The notes beneath the pieces were generated by a model. It had not been told where the DNA came from. It made no database searches and saw only the letters and a program-made list of their open reading frames with translations. From NCBI GenBank assembly GCA_020636025.1, contig JACJYQ010000002.1, positions 1 through 64,000 on the forward strand: a DNA stretch of 64,000 bases. Reading direction: 5' to 3'. Both the position numbers and the translations under genes were made by a program. This document shows positions 17,398 to 25,750 of this stretch, piece by piece (the first letter of the stretch is position 1; each line of letters starts with the position of its first letter). This DNA comes from Lewinellaceae bacterium. Lineage in GTDB: Bacteria; Bacteroidota; Bacteroidia; Chitinophagales; Saprospiraceae.

Positions 17398-19923
17398 ATG
17401 TCCAAACGTCGCCTTTATTTAGCCATTGCATTTGGCTTATTTCTTTCATCCCCAATATTTGTCTCTGCTCAAACCACTCCTGAATCTGATTCGAGTAAAG
17501 TAGTCGCTAAAACAGCAACGCCACCTGCCGACTCAACGAAAAAGGAAAAGAAGAAAGGCCCTAAGCCTTTTACTGAGGTCATTACCGACAAGGCGGTGTC
17601 CATGCAGGGGCTTTTTACAACGCATAAAGTTGAAGACAAATATTACCTCGAAATACCTGACTCACTATTTGGTCGCGATATGATGGCCATTACACGACTG
17701 GCCAAAGTGCCTACCGGAGCCGGGTATGGTGGTGAAGAGGCCAACGAACAGGTAATTCGCTTTGAGCGTGGACCGGAGGATAATGTGTTCATCAGAGCCA
17801 TTGAATACCGAAATGTAAGCAACGATACCTTGCAGCCCATTTACAAGGCGGTCAGAAATTCGAACGTAGACCCGATTGCGGCAGCTTTCGAGATAAAATC
17901 AATTCGAAAGGATACCTCGGTACTTATTGAAGTAACCTCCTTTTTCAAAGAGTCGAATCAATTGTTTTCTCTGCATCCGCTTCGAAAGCAATTTTACAAG
18001 CTGAATGAGCTGCATAAAGACCGAAGTTACATACTCAGTTTGAAGGCATATCCCATAAACCTGGAAATCAGAACCATCAAAACATTTGGTGTTTCGCCAC
18101 CGTCTTTGAAGCCGTCTGGCGGTCCGGATTCGGCGCCGCTGCCTGGAGGCGTAGCTGCCGGCGCTGTTACTTTTGAGTTCAATACTTCTCTCATCTTATT
18201 GCCTAAATTGCCGATGCGCAAACGTTTTTTTGATCCACGCGTTGGCTATTTTGCCACTGGATATACCGTTTACGACGATGAATCTCAGAAAGCAGAAAGC
18301 GAAACAATCGCAGTACGCTGGCGCCTGGAACCTAAAAATGAGGCAGATGCTCGCAGGCAACAACGAGGAGAAAAGATCGAACCGGCCAAACCCATCATTT
18401 ATTACATCGATCCGGCGACACCGGCCAAGTGGCGTAAATACCTGAAGCAGGGAATTGAAGACTGGCAACCTGCCTTTGAACAGGCTGGCTGGAAAAATGC
18501 GATCCAGGCAAAAGACTGGCCGGAAAATGATACGACCATGAGCCTGGAAGATGCACGCTATTCTGTAATCCGGTATTTCGCATCCAATATCCAAAATGCC
18601 TATGGTCCGAACATACATGACCCGCGATCCGGAGAGATCATTGAAAGTCATATTGGCTGGTTCCACAATGTGATGCGCCTGCTTAAAATGTGGTATACCA
18701 TTCAAACCGGCGCTACAGATCCGCGTTCGCGCGAAAAAAAGCTCGACGATGAATTAATGGGTCGATTGGTACGATTTGTTTCGGCGCACGAAGTGGGCCA
18801 TACACTTGGCCTGAGGCACAACTTCGGCGCAAGCTTCGCCACCCCGGTGGAAAAGCTGCGCGACAAAAAATTCATGGAGCAAAACGGACACACATCTTCA
18901 ATCATGGACTATGCCCGATTCAATTATGTAGCACAGCCCGAAGATGGAGTTGCAGATCTGTTCCCTCGTGTTGGTGATTACGATAAATGGGCCATTGAGT
19001 GGGGCTACAAGCCAATCTACAATACAAAGGATGCCGAAGAAGATAAAAAGATATTGAACAAACTCTATCTGGACAAAGCGGCAAACAATCCACGTTTGCA
19101 CTTCCTTACTGAAAGTAGTTCCTATGATCCCCGGGCTCAAAACGAAGACCTGGGTGATAACTCCATGGTGGCTTCGGAATATGGCATAAAAAACCTGAAA
19201 AGGATGCTTCCGGATATTGCCAAATGGTCGAAAGAAGAAGCAGAAGGATACAGTGAAGTAAATGAATTGTACAACAACATCGTCAATCAGTATCGCCGGT
19301 ACATGGGACATGTAACCAAATGGGTAGGGGGCGTTTTCGAAACACCCAAGACTTTCGATCAGGATGGCGTAGTGTATGAACCCGCACCTGCCGACATGCA
19401 ACGCGAAGCTGTTGCCTTCTTAAACCGCCAGCTTTTCCAAACACCGGAATGGCTCCTCGAACCATCTGTGCTTAAACTGATCAAACCTGACAACGGAGTT
19501 ATAGCAATAAACCGCCTGCAATCTGGAACCTTAAATAGCTTGCTATCCAACAGTCGCCTGCAACGAATCATAGAAAATCAGGCGGTCGATCCCAACAGCT
19601 ATTCCTTGGTGAATCTGTTCGACGACCTGCGCACAGGTATCTGGTCAGAATTGCAAAGCGGCGGCGCCATATCCGTTCACCGCCGCAACCTGCAAAAGGA
19701 TTTTCTCGACAGGATGATCACCCTGTACCGTCCTCCGGCGCCATCACCAACGGCTAATTTCGATCCACGGAAATCAGATATTCCATCGGTGGCATTGGGT
19801 ACGCTCCTTCAGCTAAAAACCGGTATTTCAGCAGCAGTTCTTTCCACCAACGACGCAATGACAAGATATCACTTACAGGACTGCCTGAATAGAATAGAGG
19901 AAGAGATGGAAAGGAAAAAATAG
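17398..19923 (+). CDS. Secreted zinc-dependent metalloprotease (DUF5117/DUF4953 family)
   Basis: 841 residues, usual for the family. A signal peptide (LYLAIAFGLFLSSPIFVSAQ) is followed by a low-complexity linker and a DUF5117-type beta-rich domain (about 60-300). The metzincin-like catalytic part has zinc site HEVGHTLGLRH at 464-474 and the Met-turn candidate SSIMDYARFNYVA about 30 residues on. The C-terminus is helical, and no T9SS sorting domain is present, so it is probably periplasmic. Homologues are widespread in Bacteroidota, with no established substrate. The gene is divergent from apaG and ends at the word C inverted repeat. Confidence 0.9.
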   Translation: MSKRRLYLAIAFGLFLSSPIFVSAQTTPESDSSKVVAKTATPPADSTKKEKKKGPKPFTEVITDKAVSMQGLFTTHKVEDKYYLEIPDSLFGRDMMAITRLAKVPTGAGYGGEEANEQVIRFERGPEDNVFIRAIEYRNVSNDTLQPIYKAVRNSNVDPIAAAFEIKSIRKDTSVLIEVTSFFKESNQLFSLHPLRKQFYKLNELHKDRSYILSLKAYPINLEIRTIKTFGVSPPSLKPSGGPDSAPLPGGVAAGAVTFEFNTSLILLPKLPMRKRFFDPRVGYFATGYTVYDDESQKAESETIAVRWRLEPKNEADARRQQRGEKIEPAKPIIYYIDPATPAKWRKYLKQGIEDWQPAFEQAGWKNAIQAKDWPENDTTMSLEDARYSVIRYFASNIQNAYGPNIHDPRSGEIIESHIGWFHNVMRLLKMWYTIQTGATDPRSREKKLDDELMGRLVRFVSAHEVGHTLGLRHNFGASFATPVEKLRDKKFMEQNGHTSSIMDYARFNYVAQPEDGVADLFPRVGDYDKWAIEWGYKPIYNTKDAEEDKKILNKLYLDKAANNPRLHFLTESSSYDPRAQNEDLGDNSMVASEYGIKNLKRMLPDIAKWSKEEAEGYSEVNELYNNIVNQYRRYMGHVTKWVGGVFETPKTFDQDGVVYEPAPADMQREAVAFLNRQLFQTPEWLLEPSVLKLIKPDNGVIAINRLQSGTLNSLLSNSRLQRIIENQAVDPNSYSLVNLFDDLRTGIWSELQSGGAISVHRRNLQKDFLDRMITLYRPPAPSPTANFDPRKSDIPSVALGTLLQLKTGISAAVLSTNDAMTRYHLQDCLNRIEEEMERKK

Positions 19924-19924
19924 T

Positions 19925-20053
19925 GTACCAATGCGCAATGTAACAATGCGCAATGTATCAATGCGAAATGCGAAATGAGACCCCAGGGATTTATCACAAA
20001 ACGAAGTTTTATTAAAATTGCGCATTGCGCATTGTTACATTGCGCATTGGTAC
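19925..20053. repeat. Inverted repeat unit, word C (AATGCGCAATG type), between convergent genes
   Basis: A 31-base arm at 19925-19955 (GTACCAATGCGCAATGTAAC...) has a perfect inverted copy at 20023-20053, with 67 bases between. It begins one base after the TAG stop of the protease gene and ends 13 bases before the stop of trxB. Further C units flank the arms. It could form a very strong RNA hairpin from either strand, but no T-tract follows. Confidence 0.85.
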
Positions 20054-20066
20054 ATTGTTACATTAT

Positions 20067-20996
20067 TTAAAGTCCTGTTTCCACCAAATACCGTTCTGCA
20101 TCCAGCGCTGCCATACAACCTGTGCCGGCTGCTGTTACAGCCTGACGATAGATTTTATCAGCAGCATCACCGGAGACAAATACGCCGGGTATGTTGGTTA
20201 GTGAGCGGCCGGGAGTTGCTTTGATGTAGCCACTCTCATCGAGATTGAGCCAGTCCTTGAATATATCGGTATTTGGCTGGTGGCCAATGGCTACAAAGAA
20301 CCCGGTTATGTCCAGCTCGCTGGTTTCCTGAGTTACGTTGTTTGTTAGCTTGACACCGGTTACCCCATCGTCGCCCAGGACTTCTACAGGAGACGTGTTC
20401 CAGTGAACGGTGATGTTGGGCGTATTCAGCACTCTTTCCTGCATGATCTTGGAGGCGCGCATTTCGTCGCGACGAACAAGCAGGTGAACTTCCGAGCAGA
20501 TTTTAGCGAGATAGGTACTTTCTTCAGCAGCAGTATCGCCACCTCCTACAATGGCCACTTTTTGTTTGCGGAAGAAAAATCCGTCGCAAACGGCGCAAGC
20601 CGAAACACCTTTGTTTTCCAGTTCGTGCTCGCCTGGAATGCCCAGCCATTTGGCGCTGGCACCGGTGGCTATTATGATGGTAGACGAATGAATTTCCGTT
20701 CCAGCTTCTGTCCACACTTTATGAATGGGTCCGGTGAAATCCACTTTTACGATCATTTCAGTCCGGATATCTGTATCAAAGCGCTCCGCTTGTTTGCGGA
20801 AATCTTCCATCATTTCAGGGCCATTTCGACCTTCAGGGTAACCGGGGTAATTTTCCACATCATTGGTAATGATCAACTGCCCACCAGGTTGAGGCCCTGT
20901 GAATAAAACCGGATTTAGTCCGGCGCGTGCAGCATAAATAGCAGCGGTATATCCGGCTGGACCGGAACCGATGATTAAGCATTTAACTTTTTCCAT
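20067..20996 (-). CDS. trxB: Thioredoxin reductase (NADPH)
   Basis: 309 residues, standard length. The FAD-binding GSGPAGYTAAIYAARA lies at 11-26. The redox pair C134-A-V-C137 is in SACAVCDGFF, and the NADPH-binding GGGDTAAEE follows soon after. The C-terminal FAD site is GVFVSGDAADK. It reduces thioredoxin with NADPH in the cytoplasm. A TACCTTTG (minus strand, 21090-21097) about 95 bases before the ATG could be the promoter -7 element, but no good -33 partner is visible. Confidence 0.96.
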   Translation of the reverse strand: MEKVKCLIIGSGPAGYTAAIYAARAGLNPVLFTGPQPGGQLIITNDVENYPGYPEGRNGPEMMEDFRKQAERFDTDIRTEMIVKVDFTGPIHKVWTEAGTEIHSSTIIIATGASAKWLGIPGEHELENKGVSACAVCDGFFFRKQKVAIVGGGDTAAEESTYLAKICSEVHLLVRRDEMRASKIMQERVLNTPNITVHWNTSPVEVLGDDGVTGVKLTNNVTQETSELDITGFFVAIGHQPNTDIFKDWLNLDESGYIKATPGRSLTNIPGVFVSGDAADKIYRQAVTAAGTGCMAALDAERYLVETGL

Positions 20997-21185
20997 AATT
21001 GAAATTTATAGTCACGCCTCGTATCTGTGACTTCGAATAAAAATATCTGGTTGGTGAAATACCGCCAAAATTACAGGCTTCGTATTTGGCAAAGGTAAGA
21101 CAGCGATTCCAGCGAAATGTTCTGTTGGCATGGATTGTCCGGAGAAATTCCCGAAAAAATGTCCAAGCGCGGACTTCTTGCAGAT

Positions 21186-22190
21186 TTAATCAAAATCAAT
21201 TTCGGTGTTGTCGCCGATGTTGAGACTCAAATGCATGCCCCGGATACTGGCATCGCTACCGATGACAGAGTGTTTCAAAACGGCTTCCTGCAGAGCGGCA
21301 AAATTGCCTACAATACTGTTTTGGATGATGGATTGGCGTATGCTGACATTGTCGCCGATGGTGACATGTGGACCAATAATACTGTTGCTAATATCGCAGT
21401 TATTGCCAACGGCAACCGGATGTATGAAGATGGTATTCTGAAAATCAGGCAGGTCAGGCGTTTTAGAGTGTTTCCTGTCGCGCTGATCCAACAACATGGC
21501 ATTTGTCTCGAGTAGTACCTCCTTTCTTCCACAGTCGAACCAGTTTTTCACAGGGATTGCTTGAAAATGGACTCCTTTTTCAAGCATTAGCTGAAGCGCA
21601 TCAGTGAGTTGAAATTCGCCAACTGTCCGAATGTTGTTTTCAATTAGATAATCGATGGTTTTCAGCAACACCGAAACCTCCCTGATCTTATAAATTCCAA
21701 CGATGGCCATATTGGATTTAGGTATCCGCGGCTTTTCCACCATGCGCAGCACCTTGTTTTCCTCGTCGATTTCGGCAACTCCGAATTCTCTGGGGTCTGT
21801 CACCTTTTTTACTCCAATACAGGAATGCGGGCAATTGAGTATCTCCTCGAGTTCCAGCTCAAATATCGTATCACCAAAAGCAATGAAAATTTCGTCTTCA
21901 TCTTCAATGCTCTCTCTGGCGGTGAAAATAGCATGTGCCGATCCTTCCCGATGTTCCTGATATACAAATTCAATTTTCAGGTCGGGGTATGTTTCTTCAA
22001 TGAAATCACGGATTTTCTCCCCCAAATAGCCCAGAACAAATACGAAATCGTTGATTCCCGAGGCTCGCAGTTTATCAATAATAAAGCAAATGATGGGCTT
22101 CCCGGCAACCGGTATCAGAGGCTTCGGCTGGGTATAGGTGTGTGGGCGAAGGCGCATGCCGGCCCCTGCAACGGGGATGATAACTTTCAT
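21186..22190 (-). CDS. Sugar-phosphate nucleotidyltransferase with left-handed beta-helix C-terminus
   Basis: 334 residues. The N-terminal nucleotidyltransferase domain begins MKVIIPVAGAGMRLRPHTYT (GxGxRLxPxT variant) and continues PKPLIPVAGKPI with the catalytic Lys. EGSAHAIFTA and FGDTIFE provide the metal-binding Asp. After about residue 240, hexapeptide-type repeats (VGNNCDISNSIIGPHVTIGD) form a beta-helix. It is related to RmlA/GlmU-type pyrophosphorylases that make NDP-sugars. Which sugar cannot be read from sequence. A TACCTTTG lies 41-48 bases upstream on the coding strand (22231-22238). Confidence 0.9.
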   Translation of the reverse strand: MKVIIPVAGAGMRLRPHTYTQPKPLIPVAGKPIICFIIDKLRASGINDFVFVLGYLGEKIRDFIEETYPDLKIEFVYQEHREGSAHAIFTARESIEDEDEIFIAFGDTIFELELEEILNCPHSCIGVKKVTDPREFGVAEIDEENKVLRMVEKPRIPKSNMAIVGIYKIREVSVLLKTIDYLIENNIRTVGEFQLTDALQLMLEKGVHFQAIPVKNWFDCGRKEVLLETNAMLLDQRDRKHSKTPDLPDFQNTIFIHPVAVGNNCDISNSIIGPHVTIGDNVSIRQSIIQNSIVGNFAALQEAVLKHSVIGSDASIRGMHLSLNIGDNTEIDFD

Positions 22191-22246
22191 GTGTGTTTTG
22201 GTTGGGTATGGGGGATTGGCGTGGGCTAGACAAAGGTAAGAGGATT

Positions 22247-22393
22247 ATGGATATACGATATCTGAAATACAACATCAGATATCAGATTTAATACGGCAGT
22301 ATGGAGCAAGCTTGAAATATGCCAAATCTACAAAAGGATCAAGCCAGTCATTTTCTTTCAAATCATATATCGGATATCGTATATCATATATCA
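22247..22393. repeat. Inverted repeat unit, word D (GATATCGTATATC type)
   Basis: GATATACGATATCTGA near 22250 is inverted, with mismatches, in CGGATATCGTATATCATATA near 22371-22390. It fills the gap between the nucleotidyltransferase start and the terminator of the esterase-fold gene. A shortened copy stands at 24043-24083 beside the second paralogue. Confidence 0.65.
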
Positions 22394-22424
22394 AAAAGGG
22401 CTCCTCCGAAACCGGAAGAGCCCT
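22392..22424 (-). terminator. Intrinsic terminator of the first esterase-fold gene
   Basis: Read on the minus strand, AGGGCTC pairs with GAGCCCT (22418-22424 with 22397-22403), with internal CTTCCGG/TCGGAG pairing possible, followed by TTTTT. It lies about 40 bases beyond the stop at 22464. Confidence 0.85.
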
Positions 22425-22437
22425 GAATGTTTTGATT

Positions 22438-22453
22438 CAACCTGTACAGGTTG
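22438..22453. repeat. 16-bp perfect palindrome CAACCTGTACAGGTTG (also at 24127-24142)
   Basis: The perfect palindrome lies between the stop codon and the terminator of the first esterase-fold gene, and it is duplicated in the same place beside the second. It may be a second hairpin in the 3' UTR or simply part of the duplicated block. Confidence 0.7.
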
Positions 22454-22463
22454 ATAAAATGGC

Positions 22464-23966
22464 TTAGTGCAGGATTAACTTTTGCGTGGAAATGCCTTCT
22501 TTAAACAGCACTCTGGCAAAATATACACCCGGAGCAAGGTTACTGCGTTTCACTTCAAACACGTTGTTGTTTACATTTTCGAAGTAGGCAACTCTTTGTC
22601 CGGCTAAATTTACGATTTCGATATTCTGCATCACAAACTGAGCATCTGACTTCAGGATAAAATCACTGGCAGACGGGTTTGGAATAGCAGACAAACCAAC
22701 TTGTGCAGGGTTTAGATCTTTAGTACCAACAAGGGCACAGTCAGCAGACAAGCCAAGCACAGCGCAGGCGCGTGGCGCAAAGTATCGCAAAATGGTATCG
22801 ATGTACGCGGTATGCGCGGGACTTAGGGTTTCGCATCCTGGATCATTAGCCAGGCCATAAGGGTTGCTACTCGAAGCAAAACTCCATGGACTTGAATCAT
22901 TACCTAAGAAAGGGTAGAAGCCCTCAATATTGCCATTTAAAGTTCGAGACTGTAGGCTCAGCGGATCTGTAAGATTGGCGTTTATGATTAAGCCCTGAGT
23001 TCCAGCCGCGTTGAGCAGGGGCTGAAACGTACAACTACCGAAAGTTTCAAATGTTGAAAAGATTGGAGGTATTGAGAACAAATTTGTGCCACAAGGACTA
23101 TAAATGTCTGTTGGATTGTGAAATGAAATAATTGGATTTTCATCCGGATCAATCAAGCTTGTATCAATCAAAACACCACTCAGGTTTACTGTGAGTGAGA
23201 ATTCAGAACTGTAGCCAGGATGGTTAGGGTAGCAAAGCGTATCGCCTGCCGGATAAAATGGCACAGCGCCGCCAACATTATACCCGACTTTGGTGCCATT
23301 TACATCACCGTTCAGGAACTCCTGCACCATAGGCCCTTGCCCCGTTATGAATTTGGGAATATAGGTGTCTGAAATGGTATCCAGCAATGCAGAATTGACT
23401 GCAATGGCTCCACCTGATCCAATACCCCACAACGTAATTTTATCAGAATTGATGTCATATTTATTGCCATTCGCGGCATCTTTTCTAAAAAAACGAATAC
23501 AGGTCCGCGAATCCTGTACACCCCGATAAAGGGCATTAATAAGCGTGTAAATTCGTTCGGTTTGCGTGCTGGCAATGGGGTTCCACCCCAGACGGTAATC
23601 AGCCACTGCAGCAACATATCCCATTTTCGCCAGCCTGGTGGCTATTTCAATATTGTCGGCGTCTTTTCTGGTTCCTGTACAACCGCCATTTACCTCAGGC
23701 GGCAGTAAATTTCCGTCATGGAGTATAATCACCAGCGGGCGTAAAGTTTCCGTATCTCCTTCAGGTTCGTAAACATCCAAATTCAATTGCTCCGGAACTG
23801 CCTCTCCCTGAGGAAAGAGATACAAAACAGTGGCATTTACCGCATAATTTATATCTGCGGTAACTTTCACTTCGGAAAAAACCTCATCAAAATAGCGGCG
23901 GTTTTGAGCTGTCAAACAAACAAGAGCATAAGACACAAAAAATAAAACAAGGGCAAGCTTTTTCAT
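22464..23966 (-). CDS. Secreted alpha/beta-hydrolase-like T9SS protein (tandem copy 1)
   Basis: 500 residues from MKKLALVLFFVSYALVCLTA, a clear signal peptide; 25 in-frame codons upstream are not counted. The fold resembles secreted carboxylesterases: LDVYEPEGD, RPLVIILHDGN, GYVAAVADYRLGWNP and the nucleophile-elbow strand ITLWGIGSGGAIA. At that elbow the family's G-x-S-x-G reads G-I-G-S-G, so the usual Ser position is Gly. Either the neighbouring Ser is used or the protein is not an esterase. A conserved late His/Tyr segment (SPAHTAYIDTI) follows, then a T9SS sorting domain (LSAIPNPSASDF, LAPGVYFARVLF). It is a tandem paralogue of the next gene. Confidence 0.88.
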   Translation of the reverse strand: MKKLALVLFFVSYALVCLTAQNRRYFDEVFSEVKVTADINYAVNATVLYLFPQGEAVPEQLNLDVYEPEGDTETLRPLVIILHDGNLLPPEVNGGCTGTRKDADNIEIATRLAKMGYVAAVADYRLGWNPIASTQTERIYTLINALYRGVQDSRTCIRFFRKDAANGNKYDINSDKITLWGIGSGGAIAVNSALLDTISDTYIPKFITGQGPMVQEFLNGDVNGTKVGYNVGGAVPFYPAGDTLCYPNHPGYSSEFSLTVNLSGVLIDTSLIDPDENPIISFHNPTDIYSPCGTNLFSIPPIFSTFETFGSCTFQPLLNAAGTQGLIINANLTDPLSLQSRTLNGNIEGFYPFLGNDSSPWSFASSSNPYGLANDPGCETLSPAHTAYIDTILRYFAPRACAVLGLSADCALVGTKDLNPAQVGLSAIPNPSASDFILKSDAQFVMQNIEIVNLAGQRVAYFENVNNNVFEVKRSNLAPGVYFARVLFKEGISTQKLILH

Positions 23967-24042
23967 CAGGATTGTTTTTTTGGTTTGAACAAGTACAAAT
24001 TTAAATTTTACACCCACCAATTTAATAAAAATCATTGCCATA

Positions 24043-24083
24043 AATCACATATCGGATATTGTATCTCGTATATCATATATCAA
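24043..24083. repeat. Intergenic repeat, word D, beside the second paralogue
   Basis: CACATATCGGATATTGTATC and following units match the word D run at 22362-22393. It is continuous with the duplicated terminator block, so it was probably copied together with the gene end. Confidence 0.6.
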
Positions 24084-24113
24084 AAAGGGCTCCTCCGAAA
24101 CCGGAAGAGCCCT
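24082..24113 (-). terminator. Intrinsic terminator of the second esterase-fold gene
   Basis: This is the same stem as at 22392-22424 (minus strand AGGGCTC...GAGCCCT then TTTTT), about 40 bases past the stop at 24153. The two terminator copies are identical in the stem-loop. Confidence 0.85.
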
Positions 24114-24152
24114 GAATGTTTTGATTCAACCTGTACAGGTTGATAAAATGGC

Positions 24153-25673
24153 TTAGTGCAGGATTAACTTTTGCGTAGAAATGCCTTCTTTAAACAGCAC
24201 TCTGGCAAAATATACACCCGGAGCAAGATTGCTGCGTTTCACTTCAAACACATTGTTGTTTACATTTTCGAAGTAGGCAACTCTTTGTCCGGCTAAATTT
24301 ACGATTTCGATATTCTGCATCACAAACTGAGCATCTGACTTCAGGATAAAATCACTGGCAGATGGGTTTGGAATAGCAGACAAACCAACTTGTGCAGGGT
24401 TTAGGTCTTTTGTACCAACTAAAGCACAGTCAGCAGACAAACCAAGCACAGCACAGGCACGTGGTGCAAAATAACGCATGATGGTATCAATGTATGCGGT
24501 ATGTGAAGCAGCCAGGGTTTCGCACATTGGGTCGCTTGTCAGACCATACGGGTTGCTGCTGGCTGAAAAAGCCCACGGACTGGAGTCATTACCAAAGAAT
24601 GGATAGAAACCTTCAATATTGCCATTGATGGATTTAGCATGTACAGAAAGCGCATCGGAGAAGTTGGCATTAACCATAGCACTCTGATTGCCTACAGCAT
24701 TTAAGATTGGCTGGAATCCACAGCTTCCGGTAACTTCCACAACCGGAAAGTTTACAGGTGGTGGCACCAATACAATCCCGGTTTCACAAGGGGCAAAAGG
24801 ATCTGTTGGGTTGTGGAAGGAAATAATGGGTATCTCATTTGCTTCAATCCAGCTTGTGTCTCCGAGAGCGCCACCCAGATTTACCGCCAAAGCAAAGTCT
24901 GAGCTGTAACCCACGTGGTTAGGATAGCATAGGGTGTCTCCATCAGGGTAAGGCAATCCCAATCCGGGAGGACAAACACCAACCTTGGTTCCATTTACAT
25001 CACCGCTAAGGAACTCAAGTACCATTGGTCCGTTTGGCGTTACAAATTTTGGTATGTAGGTGTCGGTAATGGTATCAAGCGTAGCAGAGGCTGCAGCGAT
25101 ATATCCGCCAGTTCCCACACCCCACAGAGTAATTTTAGTATCATCAACCTTATAATTGTTGCCACCGGCAATGTCTTTTCTAAAGAAACGTACACAAGAG
25201 CGAGAATCTTGAACACCACGGTAAGCAGCATTGATCAACGTATACACGCGCTCAGTCTGTGTACCGGCAATCGGGTTCCAGCCCAAACGGTAATCGGCAA
25301 CCGCTACTACATAACCCATTTTTGCCAGGCGGGTAGCCATGGCTACATCACTTGCATCTTTTCTGGTACCGACACATCCGCCATTTACCTGAGGAGGAAG
25401 GAAGTTACCAGAGTGCATTAAAATAACCAGAGGGCGGGAAGTTTCTACATCTCCTTCCGGCTCATATACATCCATCTTCAAAGCTTCAGGAACAGCTTGT
25501 CCCAAGCCATTTGGGGGAGGAGCCAGGTATAATACAGTAGCGTTTACTGCATAGGTAATATCAGCACTGACCTTAACATTGGCGAAAACCTCGTCGAAAT
25601 AACGGCGGTTTTGAGCCGAGACAGACACAGCCGTTGCAAGGCAAAAAAGCAGGAGTAATTTAATTTGCTTCAT
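24153..25673 (-). CDS. Secreted alpha/beta-hydrolase-like T9SS protein (tandem copy 2)
   Basis: 506 residues. A signal peptide (IKLLLLFCLATAVSVSAQ) precedes the same esterase-like body as its neighbour: MDVYEPEGD, RPLVILMHSGN, MGYVVAVADYRLGWNP. The elbow ITLWGVGTGGYIA again lacks the nucleophile Ser. The T9SS sorting domain is LSAIPNPSASDFI...LAPGVYFARV. The last 100 or so residues, from ACAVLGLSADCALVGTKD, are identical to copy 1, while the preceding 400 residues are clearly diverged. It is probably a surface-exposed or released binding protein or hydrolase; the substrate is unknown. Confidence 0.88.
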   Translation of the reverse strand: MKQIKLLLLFCLATAVSVSAQNRRYFDEVFANVKVSADITYAVNATVLYLAPPPNGLGQAVPEALKMDVYEPEGDVETSRPLVILMHSGNFLPPQVNGGCVGTRKDASDVAMATRLAKMGYVVAVADYRLGWNPIAGTQTERVYTLINAAYRGVQDSRSCVRFFRKDIAGGNNYKVDDTKITLWGVGTGGYIAAASATLDTITDTYIPKFVTPNGPMVLEFLSGDVNGTKVGVCPPGLGLPYPDGDTLCYPNHVGYSSDFALAVNLGGALGDTSWIEANEIPIISFHNPTDPFAPCETGIVLVPPPVNFPVVEVTGSCGFQPILNAVGNQSAMVNANFSDALSVHAKSINGNIEGFYPFFGNDSSPWAFSASSNPYGLTSDPMCETLAASHTAYIDTIMRYFAPRACAVLGLSADCALVGTKDLNPAQVGLSAIPNPSASDFILKSDAQFVMQNIEIVNLAGQRVAYFENVNNNVFEVKRSNLAPGVYFARVLFKEGISTQKLILH

Positions 25674-25750
25674 GATAAAAATGGTTGGTTTAAATTTTCA
25701 AAGAAGGGAGACTTTTTGAACTGATAAAGAAAAGTTCTTAAGCGTTAAGT

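Noticed and set aside
19925..20053. Intrinsic terminator call for the long inverted repeats of words C, E and G
   Set aside because: The stems are strong but no T-tract follows on either strand, and clear intrinsic terminators in this window look different.
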